Source: Rhizorhabdus phycosphaerae (GTDB taxonomy: Bacteria > Pseudomonadota > Alphaproteobacteria > Sphingomonadales > Sphingomonadaceae). Taken from it: a stretch of DNA of 64,000 nucleotides. The notes below the pieces were generated by a model. That model made no database searches, had not been told where the DNA came from, and saw only the letters and a list, made by a program, of their open reading frames with translations. Positions 22,615 through 31,086 of this stretch are shown in pieces. The stretch covers positions 3,469,001 to 3,533,000 of the forward strand of contig NZ_CP049107.1 in assembly GCF_011044255.1 (NCBI RefSeq), given 5' to 3'. The number at the start of each line of letters is the position of its first letter. The stretch's first letter is position 1. The translations under genes and the position numbers were made by a program.

Positions 22615-24129
22615 ATGCGCCTGACCACCAGCCTCGCCGCTCTCGCCATTGCGCTCGCGCCGTTCGCGGCGCACGCCGCCGACAAGAAGAAGGACGAGGA
22701 GGCGGCCGCCGCGCCCGCGCCCGTTCCGCCGCCCACCGTTTCGGTGACGAAGCATAAGGGCGTATTCGGCGGCCAGTCGATCGCCTACACGGCGACGACC
22801 GGCGAAACCTATCTGAACGACAAGGACGGCAAGCCGGCAGCGGCGATCTTTTCGACCGCCTATGTCAGGGACGGAGGGGATCCGAAGACCCGGCCGGTGA
22901 CCTTCCTCTACAATGGCGGTCCTGGTTCGGGTTCGCTGTGGCTCCACATGGGCGCTTTCGGTCCGAAGCGCGTCGTCCTGCCCGACGCCAAGGACGATGG
23001 CGCACCGCCCTATCCGCTCGTCGACAACCCGGAAAGCCTGCTCGACGTCACAGACCTCGTCTTTATCGATCCGGTCGGCACCGGCTTCTCGCACACGCTC
23101 GGCGGCAAGGACCCCAAGGACTATTGGGGTGTCTCCTCCGACGCCAAGTCGATCTCGGACTTCATCCGCAAATGGCTGAGCGAGAATGGCCGCTGGGCCT
23201 CGCCCAAATATATCGGTGGCGAGAGCTATGGCACGACCCGCTCGGTCGCGCTGATCAACGAACTCGAGGGCAGCTATAACGACGTCGCGGTCAACGGGAT
23301 CATCCTGATCTCGACCATCCTCGACTTCGCAGCGCCGGCCGAAGTGCAGGGCAATGAGATGCCCTATATCCTCAACCTGCCGTCGATGACGGCGACCGCC
23401 TGGTATCATCGCAAGCTGCCCAATCCGGCCGCGACCGTTGCCGAGGCGGCGGCGCAGGCGCGTGCCTTCGCGATCGGGCCCTATGCCGCCGCGCTGCTCA
23501 AGGGCAACCAGCTGGGCGCGGAGGAGCGGGCATCGATCCGCGCCGAACTGGCGCGGCTGACCGGACTGTCCGAGCAGTATCTCGACAATGCCAATCTGCG
23601 CGTGACGCCGGGCCGCTTCTACAAGGAGTTGCTGCGGGATCGTGGGCTGACGGTGGGGCGCCTCGATTCCCGCTATACCGGCGTCGATTATGATCGCGCC
23701 GGGGAAGAGGGCGACAACGACCCGAGCTTCTACGGCATCGACGCTTCCTACACCTCAGCGGTGAACAGCTATCTGCGCGGCGACCTGAAATATACCACCG
23801 ACCGTCAATATGTGACGATCGGCGGGGTGCGCGGCTGGGACTGGAAGCTGGAGGGGCAGGGCGGCCGCGACGGCGAGGTCTATGTCAATGTCGCGCCCTA
23901 TCTCGGACGTGCGCTGCGCGAGAATAGCGGGCTGCGCGTGTTCGTCGGCCAGGGCTATTATGATTTCGCGACGCCCTTCTTCGGCGCCGAATATTCGCTG
24001 AACCGCCCGGGCTTCGACCCGTCGCGGATCCAGTTCCATTATTATGACGCCGGCCACATGATGTATGTGCGGCAGGAAGATCTGCGCAAGCTGAGCGCCG
24101 ACGTGAAGGCGTTCATCCGCGCGCGCTGA
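22615..24129 (+). CDS. S10-family serine carboxypeptidase, exported
   Basis: This 504-residue protein begins with a signal peptide (MRLTTSLAALAIALAPFAAHA), then a Lys/Glu/Ala/Pro-rich linker. The peptidase S10 fold follows, with oxyanion-region NGGPGSGSLWLH, nucleophile GESYGTTRS, and the late His in YDAGHMMYVR. Serine carboxypeptidases remove C-terminal residues at acidic pH. Bacterial S10 proteins of this type are common in sphingomonads and xanthomonads and are usually periplasmic. GGAA immediately precedes the ATG at 22615, the only start that leaves the signal peptide at the N-terminus. Confidence 0.9.
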   Translation: MRLTTSLAALAIALAPFAAHAADKKKDEEAAAAPAPVPPPTVSVTKHKGVFGGQSIAYTATTGETYLNDKDGKPAAAIFSTAYVRDGGDPKTRPVTFLYNGGPGSGSLWLHMGAFGPKRVVLPDAKDDGAPPYPLVDNPESLLDVTDLVFIDPVGTGFSHTLGGKDPKDYWGVSSDAKSISDFIRKWLSENGRWASPKYIGGESYGTTRSVALINELEGSYNDVAVNGIILISTILDFAAPAEVQGNEMPYILNLPSMTATAWYHRKLPNPAATVAEAAAQARAFAIGPYAAALLKGNQLGAEERASIRAELARLTGLSEQYLDNANLRVTPGRFYKELLRDRGLTVGRLDSRYTGVDYDRAGEEGDNDPSFYGIDASYTSAVNSYLRGDLKYTTDRQYVTIGGVRGWDWKLEGQGGRDGEVYVNVAPYLGRALRENSGLRVFVGQGYYDFATPFFGAEYSLNRPGFDPSRIQFHYYDAGHMMYVRQEDLRKLSADVKAFIRAR

Positions 24130-24151
24130 CGCGAGTCAGATGGTGGGTTCA

Positions 24152-24176
24152 GACCCCTCCCTGCCGGGGAGGGGTC
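24152..24176. repeat. GC-rich palindromic repeat between convergent genes
   Basis: A 10-bp stem GACCCCTCCC / GGGAGGGGTC with a 5-base loop lies between the S10 peptidase stop and the queF stop, overlapping the latter. Its core CCCCTCCC/GGGAGGGG is shared with the arms of the larger element inside ileS (33086-33202). It may double as a bidirectional terminator for the convergent genes. Confidence 0.6.
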
Positions 24177-24621
24177 AGCCCCGACCGCGATAGCCGGGGA
24201 CGCCCTGATCGGGAACCCACAGGCCTTCGGGCGCGGGGCCCGACTGCCAGAAGACGTCGATCGGTATGCCGCCGCGCGGATACCAGTAGCCGCCGATGCG
24301 CAGCCAGTGCGGCTTCATCTCGTCGAACAGCCTCTGGCCGATGCCGACGGTGCAGTCCTCGTGAAAGCCGGCATGATTGCGGAAGGAGCCGAGGAACAGC
24401 TTGAGAGACTTGGATTCGACGATCGTTTCCGCCGGCGCATAGTCGATCACCAGATGCGCAAAATCGGGCTGGCCGGTCACCGGGCAGAGCGAGGTGAACT
24501 CGGGCGCCGCGAAGCGCACCATATAGAGCCCCTTGCGCGGGTTCGGGACATAATCAAGGATCGCGTCCTCGGGCGTGGCGGGAAGCGTGCTGGTCTGGCC
24601 GAGATGGAGCGGTTTGGACAT
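24175..24621 (-). CDS. queF: NADPH-dependent preQ1 synthase (7-cyano-7-deazaguanine reductase) QueF
   Basis: This 148-residue protein is a YkvM-type (type I) QueF. It has the thioimide-forming cysteine C46 in [13 protein letters not shown], with D53 as the proton donor. The QueF signature [15 protein letters not shown] holds the NADPH-binding part. It reduces the nitrile of preQ0 to the amine preQ1, a step of queuosine tRNA modification in the cytosol. The length is normal. No other queuosine gene is nearby. A palindromic repeat overlaps its stop codon. Confidence 0.96.
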   Translation of the reverse strand: MSKPLHLGQTSTLPATPEDAILDYVPNPRKGLYMVRFAAPEFTSLCPVTGQPDFAHLVIDYAPAETIVESKSLKLFLGSFRNHAGFHEDCTVGIGQRLFDEMKPHWLRIGGYWYPRGGIPIDVFWQSGPAPEGLWVPDQGVPGYRGRG

Positions 24622-24659
24622 GTGGCGCCCTTAGCGGAGCGTCGATCCGATCGCCACAT

Positions 24660-24803
24660 CTGTATGAAAATTACAAATAATACGTTCAGGAACAAATATA
24701 CTTGCCACACATTCTCACAATACGTAACTAAGCGACGCCTCCCCAGGCGTGTCGATTCGTTAAGTGAAGGCGTGGCGCTCTGTCGCGTTCGTTTGAGGAG
24801 GTT
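24660..24803 (+). promoter_or_regulatory. AT-rich promoter and structured leader of the sseA-metC pair
   Basis: Bases 24661-24720 are only 30% GC by count, far below the surroundings. TTGCCA (24702-24707) and TAACTA (24725-24730), with a 17-base spacer, make a good promoter. The predicted leader of about 65 bases holds a hairpin (ACGCCT-CCCC-AGGCGT) and ends in a strong GAGGAGG ribosome-binding site. Because the genes act in sulphur amino-acid metabolism, a sulphur-responsive control is possible, but I cannot match a known riboswitch consensus. Confidence 0.5.
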
Positions 24804-25646
24804 ATGATGGACATGCTGGTTTCGACCGAATGGCTTGCGGGCGAGCTCGGAGCGAATGATCTCCGCGTCGTCGACGCGACCTATTTCGCGCTCGATGCCG
24901 GGCGGGATGCGCAGGGCGAATATGAGGCGCGCCACCTTCCCGGAGCCGTATTCCTCGACCTGGGCAATCTCAAGGACGAGACGTCCAGCCTGCCTTCGAT
25001 GCTGCCAAGCGCGGAGAAGTTCGCCAGCCGCATGCAGTCGCTGGGCCTGGGCGACGGCAGCCGGATCGTTCTCTACGACAACAGTCCGCACCACACGGCC
25101 GCGCGCGCTTGGTTCATGTTCCGCATGTTCGGGGTGAATCAGGTCGCGATCCTCGATGGAGGGATCGGCAAGTGGATCGCCGAGGGGCGCCCGCTCGAGC
25201 AGGGCAAGGTGGCCTTGCGCCATCGCCATTTCACAGTCTGGCGCGATCCAGCCCCGGTCCGCGATCTGGCGCAAATGAAGGCCAATCTGGCGAGCGGTGC
25301 GGAGCAGGTCGTCGATGCACGCGGCGCCAAGCGCTTCTCGGGCGAAGAGGTCGATCCACGTGGCCTCGCGGCGGGCCACATCCCCGGCTCGCGTAACCTG
25401 CCCTATGAGCGCCTGTTCCAGGAGGACGGCACCTTCAAGGACAAGGCCGCGCTGCGCGCCGAATTCGACGCTGCGGGCGTCGACTGGAACAAGCCGATGA
25501 TCACCACCTGCGGTTCGGGCATCACCGCCGCCGTCATCCTCTTCGCCGCAGCCTTGCTCGGCAAGGAAGACGTGGCGCTCTATGACGGCTCGTGGAGCGA
25601 GTGGGGCTTGCTCCCCGACACGGAAAAGGCGATCGGTCCTGCGTGA
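24804..25646 (+). CDS. sseA: 3-mercaptopyruvate sulfurtransferase (rhodanese family)
   Basis: This 280-residue protein has two rhodanese domains. The N-terminal domain is inactive; the C-terminal one carries the active loop CGSGITAAV (C236), matching the CGSGVTA signature of mercaptopyruvate sulfurtransferases rather than the CRKGVTA of thiosulfate rhodanese. It transfers sulphur from 3-mercaptopyruvate to thiols or cyanide. Two adjacent ATGs (24804, 24807) follow a GAGGAGG site. Its stop overlaps the GTG start of the cystathionine beta-lyase gene, so the two are translated together. Confidence 0.93.
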   Translation: MMDMLVSTEWLAGELGANDLRVVDATYFALDAGRDAQGEYEARHLPGAVFLDLGNLKDETSSLPSMLPSAEKFASRMQSLGLGDGSRIVLYDNSPHHTAARAWFMFRMFGVNQVAILDGGIGKWIAEGRPLEQGKVALRHRHFTVWRDPAPVRDLAQMKANLASGAEQVVDARGAKRFSGEEVDPRGLAAGHIPGSRNLPYERLFQEDGTFKDKAALRAEFDAAGVDWNKPMITTCGSGITAAVILFAAALLGKEDVALYDGSWSEWGLLPDTEKAIGPA

Positions 25647-26839
25647 ACGCAGATGATCGCGACAGGTTGAAGACGGGAACCCGGCTGGCGACGGCCGGGC
25701 GACCGCATGGCGAACGCCGGACGATCGTCAACACCCCCGTCTGGCGCGCCTCCACCATATTGTTCGACAGCGTTGCCGAACTGCGCGCCGCCACCCGTAA
25801 GCCCGACGATGGCCTGTTCTACGGCAGGCGTGGCACGCCCAGCCAATGGTCGCTCGCCGAGGCACTGACCGAGCTTGAGCCCGGGGCGGGGGGAACGCTG
25901 CTCTATCCGTCGGGAGTGGCGGCCATCGCGGGGACCCTGCTGGCGCTGCTGTCGCCCGGCGACGAACTGCTGATGGTCGACAGCGCTTATGAGCCAACCC
26001 GCGCGCTGTGCGGCGGCCTGCTCCGGCGGATGGGCATCCGCACCCGCTTCTATGATCCCGGCATCAGCGCCGGAATAGCGGAACTGATCGGTCCCGACAC
26101 GAAATTGATCTTCCTCGAAAGCCCCGGCAGCCTGACTTTCGAGGTGCAGGACGTGCCGGCGATCGTGGCAGTCGCGCGCGAGCGCGGGCTGCTCACCGCG
26201 ATCGACAACACCTGGGCGACGCCTTTGCTTTTTCCGGCGCTGTCGCACGGCGTCGACGTTTCGATCCTCGCCTGCACCAAATATGTGGTCGGCCATTCCG
26301 ACGCGATGATGGGGTCGGCGACTGCGACCCCGGCTCTCTATCCTCGCCTGCGCCAGACGGCGACGGCGCTGGGGCAGACCATCAGCGCCGACGATGCTTT
26401 TCTCGCTCTGCGCGGCCTGCGCACGCTCGAGGTCCGGCTCCGCCGCCATGAGGAGAGCGCCCTGCGGGTGGCCCGATGGTTGTCCGAGCAGCCGCAGGTC
26501 GCGCGCGTTCTCCACCCGGCCTTGCCCGACTGTCCCGGGCACGCGCTGTGGGAACGTGACTTCGCAGGTGCCTCAGGCCTGTTCAGTTTCATGCTGAGCG
26601 GCGGCGATGACGCCGCGCGGGCCGCGCTGATCGACGGGCTGCGCCATTTCGGGATCGGCTTTTCCTGGGGCGGTTTCGAAAGTCTCGCCCTGCCGGTCGA
26701 TCCGCACTCGCTGCGCACGGCCACGTCCTGGCAGGCGGAAGGGCCGCTCGTTCGCCTGCATATCGGGCTGGAAGACCCCGACGACCTGATCGAGGATCTG
26801 CGGCAGGGGCTGGAGCGCTTCGCGGCTGCGGCAGGCTGA
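25643..26839 (+). CDS. metC: cystathionine beta-lyase (Cys/Met metabolism PLP enzyme)
   Basis: This 398-residue fold-type I PLP enzyme starts at GTG 25643, overlapping sseA by 4 bases. It shows YPSGVAAIAGTLLALL (cofactor phosphate region), a PLP-contact AIDNTWATP, and the Schiff-base lysine in ILACTKYVVGHSD. The spacing and the GFSWGGFESL segment near the C-terminus match proteobacterial cystathionine beta-lyase, which makes homocysteine for methionine synthesis. Pairing with a sulfurtransferase implies joint handling of reduced sulphur. It could also act as a cysteine desulfhydrase, a common side activity. Confidence 0.9.
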   Translation: MNADDRDRLKTGTRLATAGRPHGERRTIVNTPVWRASTILFDSVAELRAATRKPDDGLFYGRRGTPSQWSLAEALTELEPGAGGTLLYPSGVAAIAGTLLALLSPGDELLMVDSAYEPTRALCGGLLRRMGIRTRFYDPGISAGIAELIGPDTKLIFLESPGSLTFEVQDVPAIVAVARERGLLTAIDNTWATPLLFPALSHGVDVSILACTKYVVGHSDAMMGSATATPALYPRLRQTATALGQTISADDAFLALRGLRTLEVRLRRHEESALRVARWLSEQPQVARVLHPALPDCPGHALWERDFAGASGLFSFMLSGGDDAARAALIDGLRHFGIGFSWGGFESLALPVDPHSLRTATSWQAEGPLVRLHIGLEDPDDLIEDLRQGLERFAAAAG

Positions 26840-26854
26840 ACGCCGCACGCCCGG

Positions 26855-27208
26855 TCAGGCGATGGCGGGCGACAGCGTCGAGCGGATGCGACGGGCGATG
26901 TCCTGCAGCGCCTTGTCGAGGGCGGCGACGGCGCCCTGGCTTCCCTGCGGCGGGCGTGCATCCCGCGCCGCGACGGCGCCCAGACCCATGGCAGCGATCA
27001 GCTCGGCTTCGCGCAGCAGCGCGTCGATGCGTCGCCGCGCGACCGGATGCGCGCCGGCATAGGCCTCGGTCAGGGTCGAAAGCAGAGCGGATACGCCCTC
27101 GCGGGCGGCGATGTCGGCCGAGCGACCGAGGGTACGGTCGAGCAGTTCGAAGCAGTGCTGGGCGGTTGCGGGCGTCCCTGCATCGATCCGTATCGCGCGC
27201 TCGAACAT
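26855..27208 (-). CDS. hypothetical helical protein
   Basis: This 117-residue protein is predicted to be all-helical, with Ala- and Arg-rich segments (YAGAHPVARRRIDALLREAEL, in pieces) and no signal peptide or membrane span. I do not recognise a family. Its codon use resembles that of the neighbours, and it stands alone on the minus strand between metC and the ABC transporter genes. The pattern of amphipathic helices could suit a small regulatory or flagellar-type protein, but nothing specific supports that. Confidence 0.6.
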   Translation of the reverse strand: MFERAIRIDAGTPATAQHCFELLDRTLGRSADIAAREGVSALLSTLTEAYAGAHPVARRRIDALLREAELIAAMGLGAVAARDARPPQGSQGAVAALDKALQDIARRIRSTLSPAIA

Positions 27209-27310
27209 GGGGGTCTCCGGCCTGTGATTGCGCGCCGACGATGGATCGGAATGCTTAATATCCGGTCAACCCTGGTCTCACCGGCCATTGCGGAAAACCG
27301 AAATCGGCCG

Positions 27311-28879
27311 TCAGGCGATGCCTGCGTGCGACCGGCTCGCCTCGATCAGCTGGCGTGTGATGTCATGGCGTGGCGCGTCGATCAGCGCCTCCGCGGGGCC
27401 TTCCTCGACAATGCGGCCGCGGTCCATCACGACGATGCGATGGCAGAGCCGGCGCGCGACGGGGAGGTCGTGGGTGATCATCAGGATCGCGAGGCCGCGC
27501 TCGCGCTGGAGCTGGCCGAGCAGGTCGAGGATGGTGCCGGCGACGAGCACGTCGAGCGCCGACGTCGCCTCGTCGAGGAGCAGCATCGCCGGATCGGGCC
27601 CGAGCGCCCGGGCGATCGCCACGCGCTGCGCCTGTCCGCCGGACAGCGCCGTGGGGCGACGCGTGGCGAACTCGGGGGTCAGACCGGTTTCGAGCAGCAC
27701 GGCACCGACGCGCGCGTCGATCGCGGCGCGGTCCAGATCGGGCCGCAGGCGGGTCAGCGGTTCGGCGACGATATCGCGCACGGTCCAGAGCGGATCGAGG
27801 CTGGCGACCGGATCCTGGAACACCGGTTGCAGACCGGCGCGGTCACGGGCGCGCATCGCCTTGCGTTCGGGCAGGGGGGCACCGCGCCAGTGCACCTCGC
27901 CGCTGTCGATCGGGCCCAGGCGGGCCACGGCGCGGGCGAAGGTCGACTTGCCAGAGCCGGAGCCGCCGACGATCGCAACCGCTTCGCCCTCCGCGACGTC
28001 GATCGAGACGCGGTCGACCGCCTGCAGGCGCCCGCGCGCCCAGCCCGGCTTGCGGAAGGATACCGAAACGTCGCGCGCTTCGAGCAGCGGCGCACCGACC
28101 GGACCGAGCGCCGGTGCCGGCTGGTCGAGGCGGGGGCTCGCGGCGACGAGGGCGCGGGCATAGCCGGTCGTCGGCGCATCGACGACCGCGCGCGTCGGTC
28201 CGCTCTCGACGATGCGGCCATTCTCCATCACCGCCACAGCGTCGGCATGGTCCGAGACCGCCGCCAGATCATGGCTGACCAGCAGCAGAGCCATGCCTTC
28301 CTCACGGCAGAGGCGGCTGAGCAGCGCCATGATCTCGGCGCGCAGGATCGCGTCCAGCGCGGTCGTCGGCTCGTCGGCCACGAGCAGCTTGGGGCGGTGC
28401 GCGATCGCCATCGCGATCAGCGCGCGCTGTCGCTGACCGCCCGACAGGCGGTGCGGATATTGGTCGAGCCGTTCGCCCGGCCGGTCGAGACCGACGCGTT
28501 CGAGTGCTGCCTCCATCTCTGCCCGTGTCGGCGGCGGAGCGCCTGCCTGCGCCCAGGCCTCGCGCAGTTGCGCGCCGATCGTCATATGCGGGGTCAGCGC
28601 GGTCAGCGGTTGTTGGAACACGAAGCCGACCTGCTGGCCGCGCACCTGTCGCAGCCGGGGCTCCGGCAGGCCGACCAGCTCTTCGCCGGCCAGTTGGAAG
28701 GATCCGGAAGCGATGCCCACGGAAAGGCCGAAGGGTGCGAGGCAGGTCTGGCTCTTGCCCGATCCCGAAGCGCCGACGAGGGCGAGGCTGCGGCCGGCTT
28801 CCAGCGTGAAGTCGAGGCCGTGCACGACGGGCCGGCCGGCGATGCCGACCGACAGGTCGCGGGCGACGAGCAGGCTCAT
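27311..28879 (-). CDS. yejF: peptide ABC transporter ATPase, fused double NBD (YejF type)
   Basis: This 522-residue protein holds two ATP-binding domains in one chain. The first has Walker A GASGSGKS (about residue 37) and signature LSGGQRQRALIAMA. The second has Walker A GGSGSGKS (about residue 310) and signature LSGGQAQRVAIARAL. The fused OppD-OppF arrangement is that of YejF. It powers import of oligopeptides or similar cargo across the inner membrane with the two permeases encoded just upstream. Its start overlaps the stop of the permease gene by 4 bases. No substrate-binding protein gene lies in this operon. Confidence 0.93.
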   Translation of the reverse strand: MSLLVARDLSVGIAGRPVVHGLDFTLEAGRSLALVGASGSGKSQTCLAPFGLSVGIASGSFQLAGEELVGLPEPRLRQVRGQQVGFVFQQPLTALTPHMTIGAQLREAWAQAGAPPPTRAEMEAALERVGLDRPGERLDQYPHRLSGGQRQRALIAMAIAHRPKLLVADEPTTALDAILRAEIMALLSRLCREEGMALLLVSHDLAAVSDHADAVAVMENGRIVESGPTRAVVDAPTTGYARALVAASPRLDQPAPALGPVGAPLLEARDVSVSFRKPGWARGRLQAVDRVSIDVAEGEAVAIVGGSGSGKSTFARAVARLGPIDSGEVHWRGAPLPERKAMRARDRAGLQPVFQDPVASLDPLWTVRDIVAEPLTRLRPDLDRAAIDARVGAVLLETGLTPEFATRRPTALSGGQAQRVAIARALGPDPAMLLLDEATSALDVLVAGTILDLLGQLQRERGLAILMITHDLPVARRLCHRIVVMDRGRIVEEGPAEALIDAPRHDITRQLIEASRSHAGIA

Positions 28880-29658
28880 CCGACGAACCGGTCGCGCAGC
28901 CGCTCGCCGATGCGCGTCAGGCAGAGCAGCAGGGCGACGAGCACTATGGCGGGAACCAGCATCGCATGGGGCGCGATGTCCATGTCGTCGACCCCGTCCT
29001 TGAGCAATATGCCGAGCGACGTCATCGGCTCCTGTACGCCGAGGCCCAGGAAGGAGAGGAAGCTCTCGATCATCACGACCTGCGGGATGGTGAGCAGCAG
29101 ATAGGCGATGGCGACCCCGGCGATGTTAGGCAGCATGTGGCGCAGGACGATCGCCACGGGCGGGGTGCCCGCTGCCTCGGCGGCGATCACGAAGGGGCGT
29201 TCGCGCAAAGCGAGCATCTGTCCGCGCACGACGCGCGCCATGGTCAGCCACTCGACCGCACCGATGCCGAGGAAGACGAGCAGGATCGACCGACCGAACA
29301 GCACCATCAGCAGGATCACGACGAACATGAAGGGCAGCGCATAGAGCGCGTCGACGATCCGCATCATCGCCTCGTCGACCCGGCCGCCCTTCCAGCCGGC
29401 GATGGCGCCCCAGCCCACACCGATGACGAGTGAAACCAAAGCAGCGGCCAGCGCGACACCCAGCGTCACCCGCGTGCCGATCAGCGTCCGGGCCAGCAGG
29501 TCGCGCCCGACGCTGTCGGTGCCGAGCAGGTGGCCGGGGGACAGGGGGGCAGCGCGGACTGCGTCCCAGTCGATGACGTCATAGCGCCAGTCGATCAGCC
29601 AGGGGCCTATCAGGGCCGCGAGCAGGATAAGCGCGAGGATTGCGAGCGGCGCGCGCAT
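28876..29658 (-). CDS. yejE: peptide ABC transporter permease (YejE/DppC type)
   Basis: This 260-residue inner-membrane protein has an N-terminal membrane segment (MRAPLAILALILLAALIG), the OppC/DppC lead motif HLLGTDSVGRDLLAR, and five further membrane spans. The EAA-type coupling loop is AAEAAGTPPVAIVLRHMLPN. It is shorter than E. coli YejE (about 340 residues), close to a minimal DppC. The start at 29658 overlaps the stop of the upstream permease gene by one base. Confidence 0.92.
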   Translation of the reverse strand: MRAPLAILALILLAALIGPWLIDWRYDVIDWDAVRAAPLSPGHLLGTDSVGRDLLARTLIGTRVTLGVALAAALVSLVIGVGWGAIAGWKGGRVDEAMMRIVDALYALPFMFVVILLMVLFGRSILLVFLGIGAVEWLTMARVVRGQMLALRERPFVIAAEAAGTPPVAIVLRHMLPNIAGVAIAYLLLTIPQVVMIESFLSFLGLGVQEPMTSLGILLKDGVDDMDIAPHAMLVPAIVLVALLLCLTRIGERLRDRFVG

Positions 29659-30578
29659 CAGCCGCGCGTCCGGGGATCGAGCCAGCCATAAGCGAGATCG
29701 GCCAGCAGGTTGAACAGGATGATCAGGCCCGCATAGAGGGTGACCACGCCCATCACGAGCGGATAGTCGCGGTTGAGCGCGCCCTGCACGAAGTAGCGGC
29801 CGAGACCCGGCAGCGCGAAGACCGTCTCGATGACGACCGCGCCGGTCAGCAGGCCCGCCGCCGCCGGGCCGAGATAGGAGGCGACCGGCACCAGCGCGGG
29901 GCGAAGCGCATGGACGAGCAGGATGCGCTGCCAGCCGAGACCCCGCGCGCGGGCCATGCGGACATGGTCCTGCGCCAGCACCTGGGCGAGGCCGGCGCGC
30001 GCCAGCTTGGCGATCGCGCCCGCCGTCGGCAGCGCGAGTGCCACGACGGGGAGGACGAGATGCGGGACGTCCCCGTCGCCCCAGCCCGAGACCGGCAACC
30101 AACCTGCCCACAGGCCGAGCAGAAGGACGAGCAGGGGGCCGACCACGAAAGCGGGAAGTGCGGTGAGCAGCGTCGCGATGAGCATCAGGCTCCGGTCGGT
30201 CCGGCTCCCCGGCCGGATCGCGGCCGCCATTCCCATCAACAGGCCCAGGAAAAGCGCGAGGATCAGGGCGAGCCCGCCCAAGGTCAGGGAAACCGGCAAT
30301 CCGCGCGCGATCAGGTCGGTGACGGTGAAGTCGCGATAGACAAGCGAGGGGCCGAAATCGCCGTGGAGCAGCCGCCAGACATAGGTGCCGACCTGAACGT
30401 GGAGCGGCTCGTTCAGGCCATAGGCGGTCATCAGCGCCTCGCGCGTCTGCGGATCGAGCGGGCGTTCGCCGTCGAACGGACCGCCGGGCGCGAGGCGCAT
30501 CAGCAGGAAGGACAGGATGATCACGGCGGCGAGCGTCGGCAGCGCCGTCAGCAGCCGTCGCCGGATCAGGTCTAGCAT
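29658..30578 (-). CDS. yejB: peptide ABC transporter permease (YejB/DppB type)
   Basis: This 306-residue inner-membrane protein opens MLDLIRRRLLTALPTLAAVI, the usual OppB/DppB start, and has six predicted membrane spans. The conserved ARGLGWQRILLVHALRPALVP coupling loop (in pieces) and the ending FNLLADLAYGWLDPRTR are typical of the family. It is the first gene of the leftward three-gene transporter operon and forms the pore with YejE. The substrate could be peptides, opines or microcin-like compounds; the missing binding-protein gene leaves this open. Confidence 0.93.
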   Translation of the reverse strand: MLDLIRRRLLTALPTLAAVIILSFLLMRLAPGGPFDGERPLDPQTREALMTAYGLNEPLHVQVGTYVWRLLHGDFGPSLVYRDFTVTDLIARGLPVSLTLGGLALILALFLGLLMGMAAAIRPGSRTDRSLMLIATLLTALPAFVVGPLLVLLLGLWAGWLPVSGWGDGDVPHLVLPVVALALPTAGAIAKLARAGLAQVLAQDHVRMARARGLGWQRILLVHALRPALVPVASYLGPAAAGLLTGAVVIETVFALPGLGRYFVQGALNRDYPLVMGVVTLYAGLIILFNLLADLAYGWLDPRTRG

Positions 30579-30606
30579 TGAGATATCGCCGTCGCGGCGG
30601 CTGATC

Positions 30607-30624
30607 GCCCGGCTTGCGCCGGGC
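30607..30624 (-). terminator. hairpin after the bamF-like gene
   Basis: A perfect 7-bp stem GCCCGGC/GCCGGGC with a 4-base loop lies between the bamF-like stop and the yejB start. It lacks a T-run. It has the same core as the hairpin at 2391-2410. Confidence 0.4.
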
Positions 30625-30654
30625 TAAATCGCGTCAGGCGGGGCGCCCCGGCGG

Positions 30655-31086
30655 TCAGTTGCCGAGCGAGACGCTGGCCGTGTCGTTGGTCGTCGCGGCC
30701 GCAGCGAGGATGGTGCGCGTGGTGTTGCCCTTGTCGACCGTCGACTGGCTGATCTCACCGACCGACGACCGGATGCCGGGCTCGGGCACGGTCTTGGTCA
30801 GGCCGATGATGTCCTTCTCGGTCTGGCTCTTCGGTGCCTGGGTGTTGCCGAACAGCGCCGACAGCGCCTGCTGGCTCGAATCGGCTTCCTGCGGGCGCGA
30901 GGCGCCCGGCTTCGGCGGGACCAGCGCGAAATCGGGCGGAATGGTGAGCGGCGCGCGCTTCGACACCGCGAAGGCGTCGAGATTGGACGAGCGGCCGGCC
31001 ATGACGCCGGGGCGGTCTCCACGGCTGCACGCCGCGAGCAGGGTCATCGCGACCAGTGCCGAACCCAGAAGCAACTTAGACCGCAT
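30655..31086 (-). CDS. bamF: BamF-like (DUF3035) outer-membrane lipoprotein
   Basis: This 143-residue protein has a lipoprotein signal (MRSKLLLGSALVAMTLLAACS) with lipobox LAAC. It also shows the DUF3035 signature FAVSKRAPLTIPPDFALVPP. In alphaproteobacteria this family was described as BamF, a lipoprotein of the outer-membrane beta-barrel assembly machine. The rest is Ser/Thr-rich and probably disordered. It begins inside the 3' end of lspA (11-base overlap), so the enzyme that cleaves its signal peptide is encoded immediately upstream. The start at 31086 is set by the signal peptide. Confidence 0.82.
   Translation of the reverse strand: MRSKLLLGSALVAMTLLAACSRGDRPGVMAGRSSNLDAFAVSKRAPLTIPPDFALVPPKPGASRPQEADSSQQALSALFGNTQAPKSQTEKDIIGLTKTVPEPGIRSSVGEISQSTVDKGNTTRTILAAAATTNDTASVSLGN

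Noticed and set aside
24731-24803. SAM-type riboswitch before sseA-metC
   Set aside because: The leader has a hairpin and the genes fit, but I could not align it to SAM-II or other SAM riboswitch consensus features, so I call only a structured leader.
27047-29104. Long plus-strand open frame opposite the yejF-type ATPase
   Set aside because: It is the antisense shadow of an ABC ATPase with both Walker A motifs. No ribosome-binding site or domain supports the plus-strand reading.
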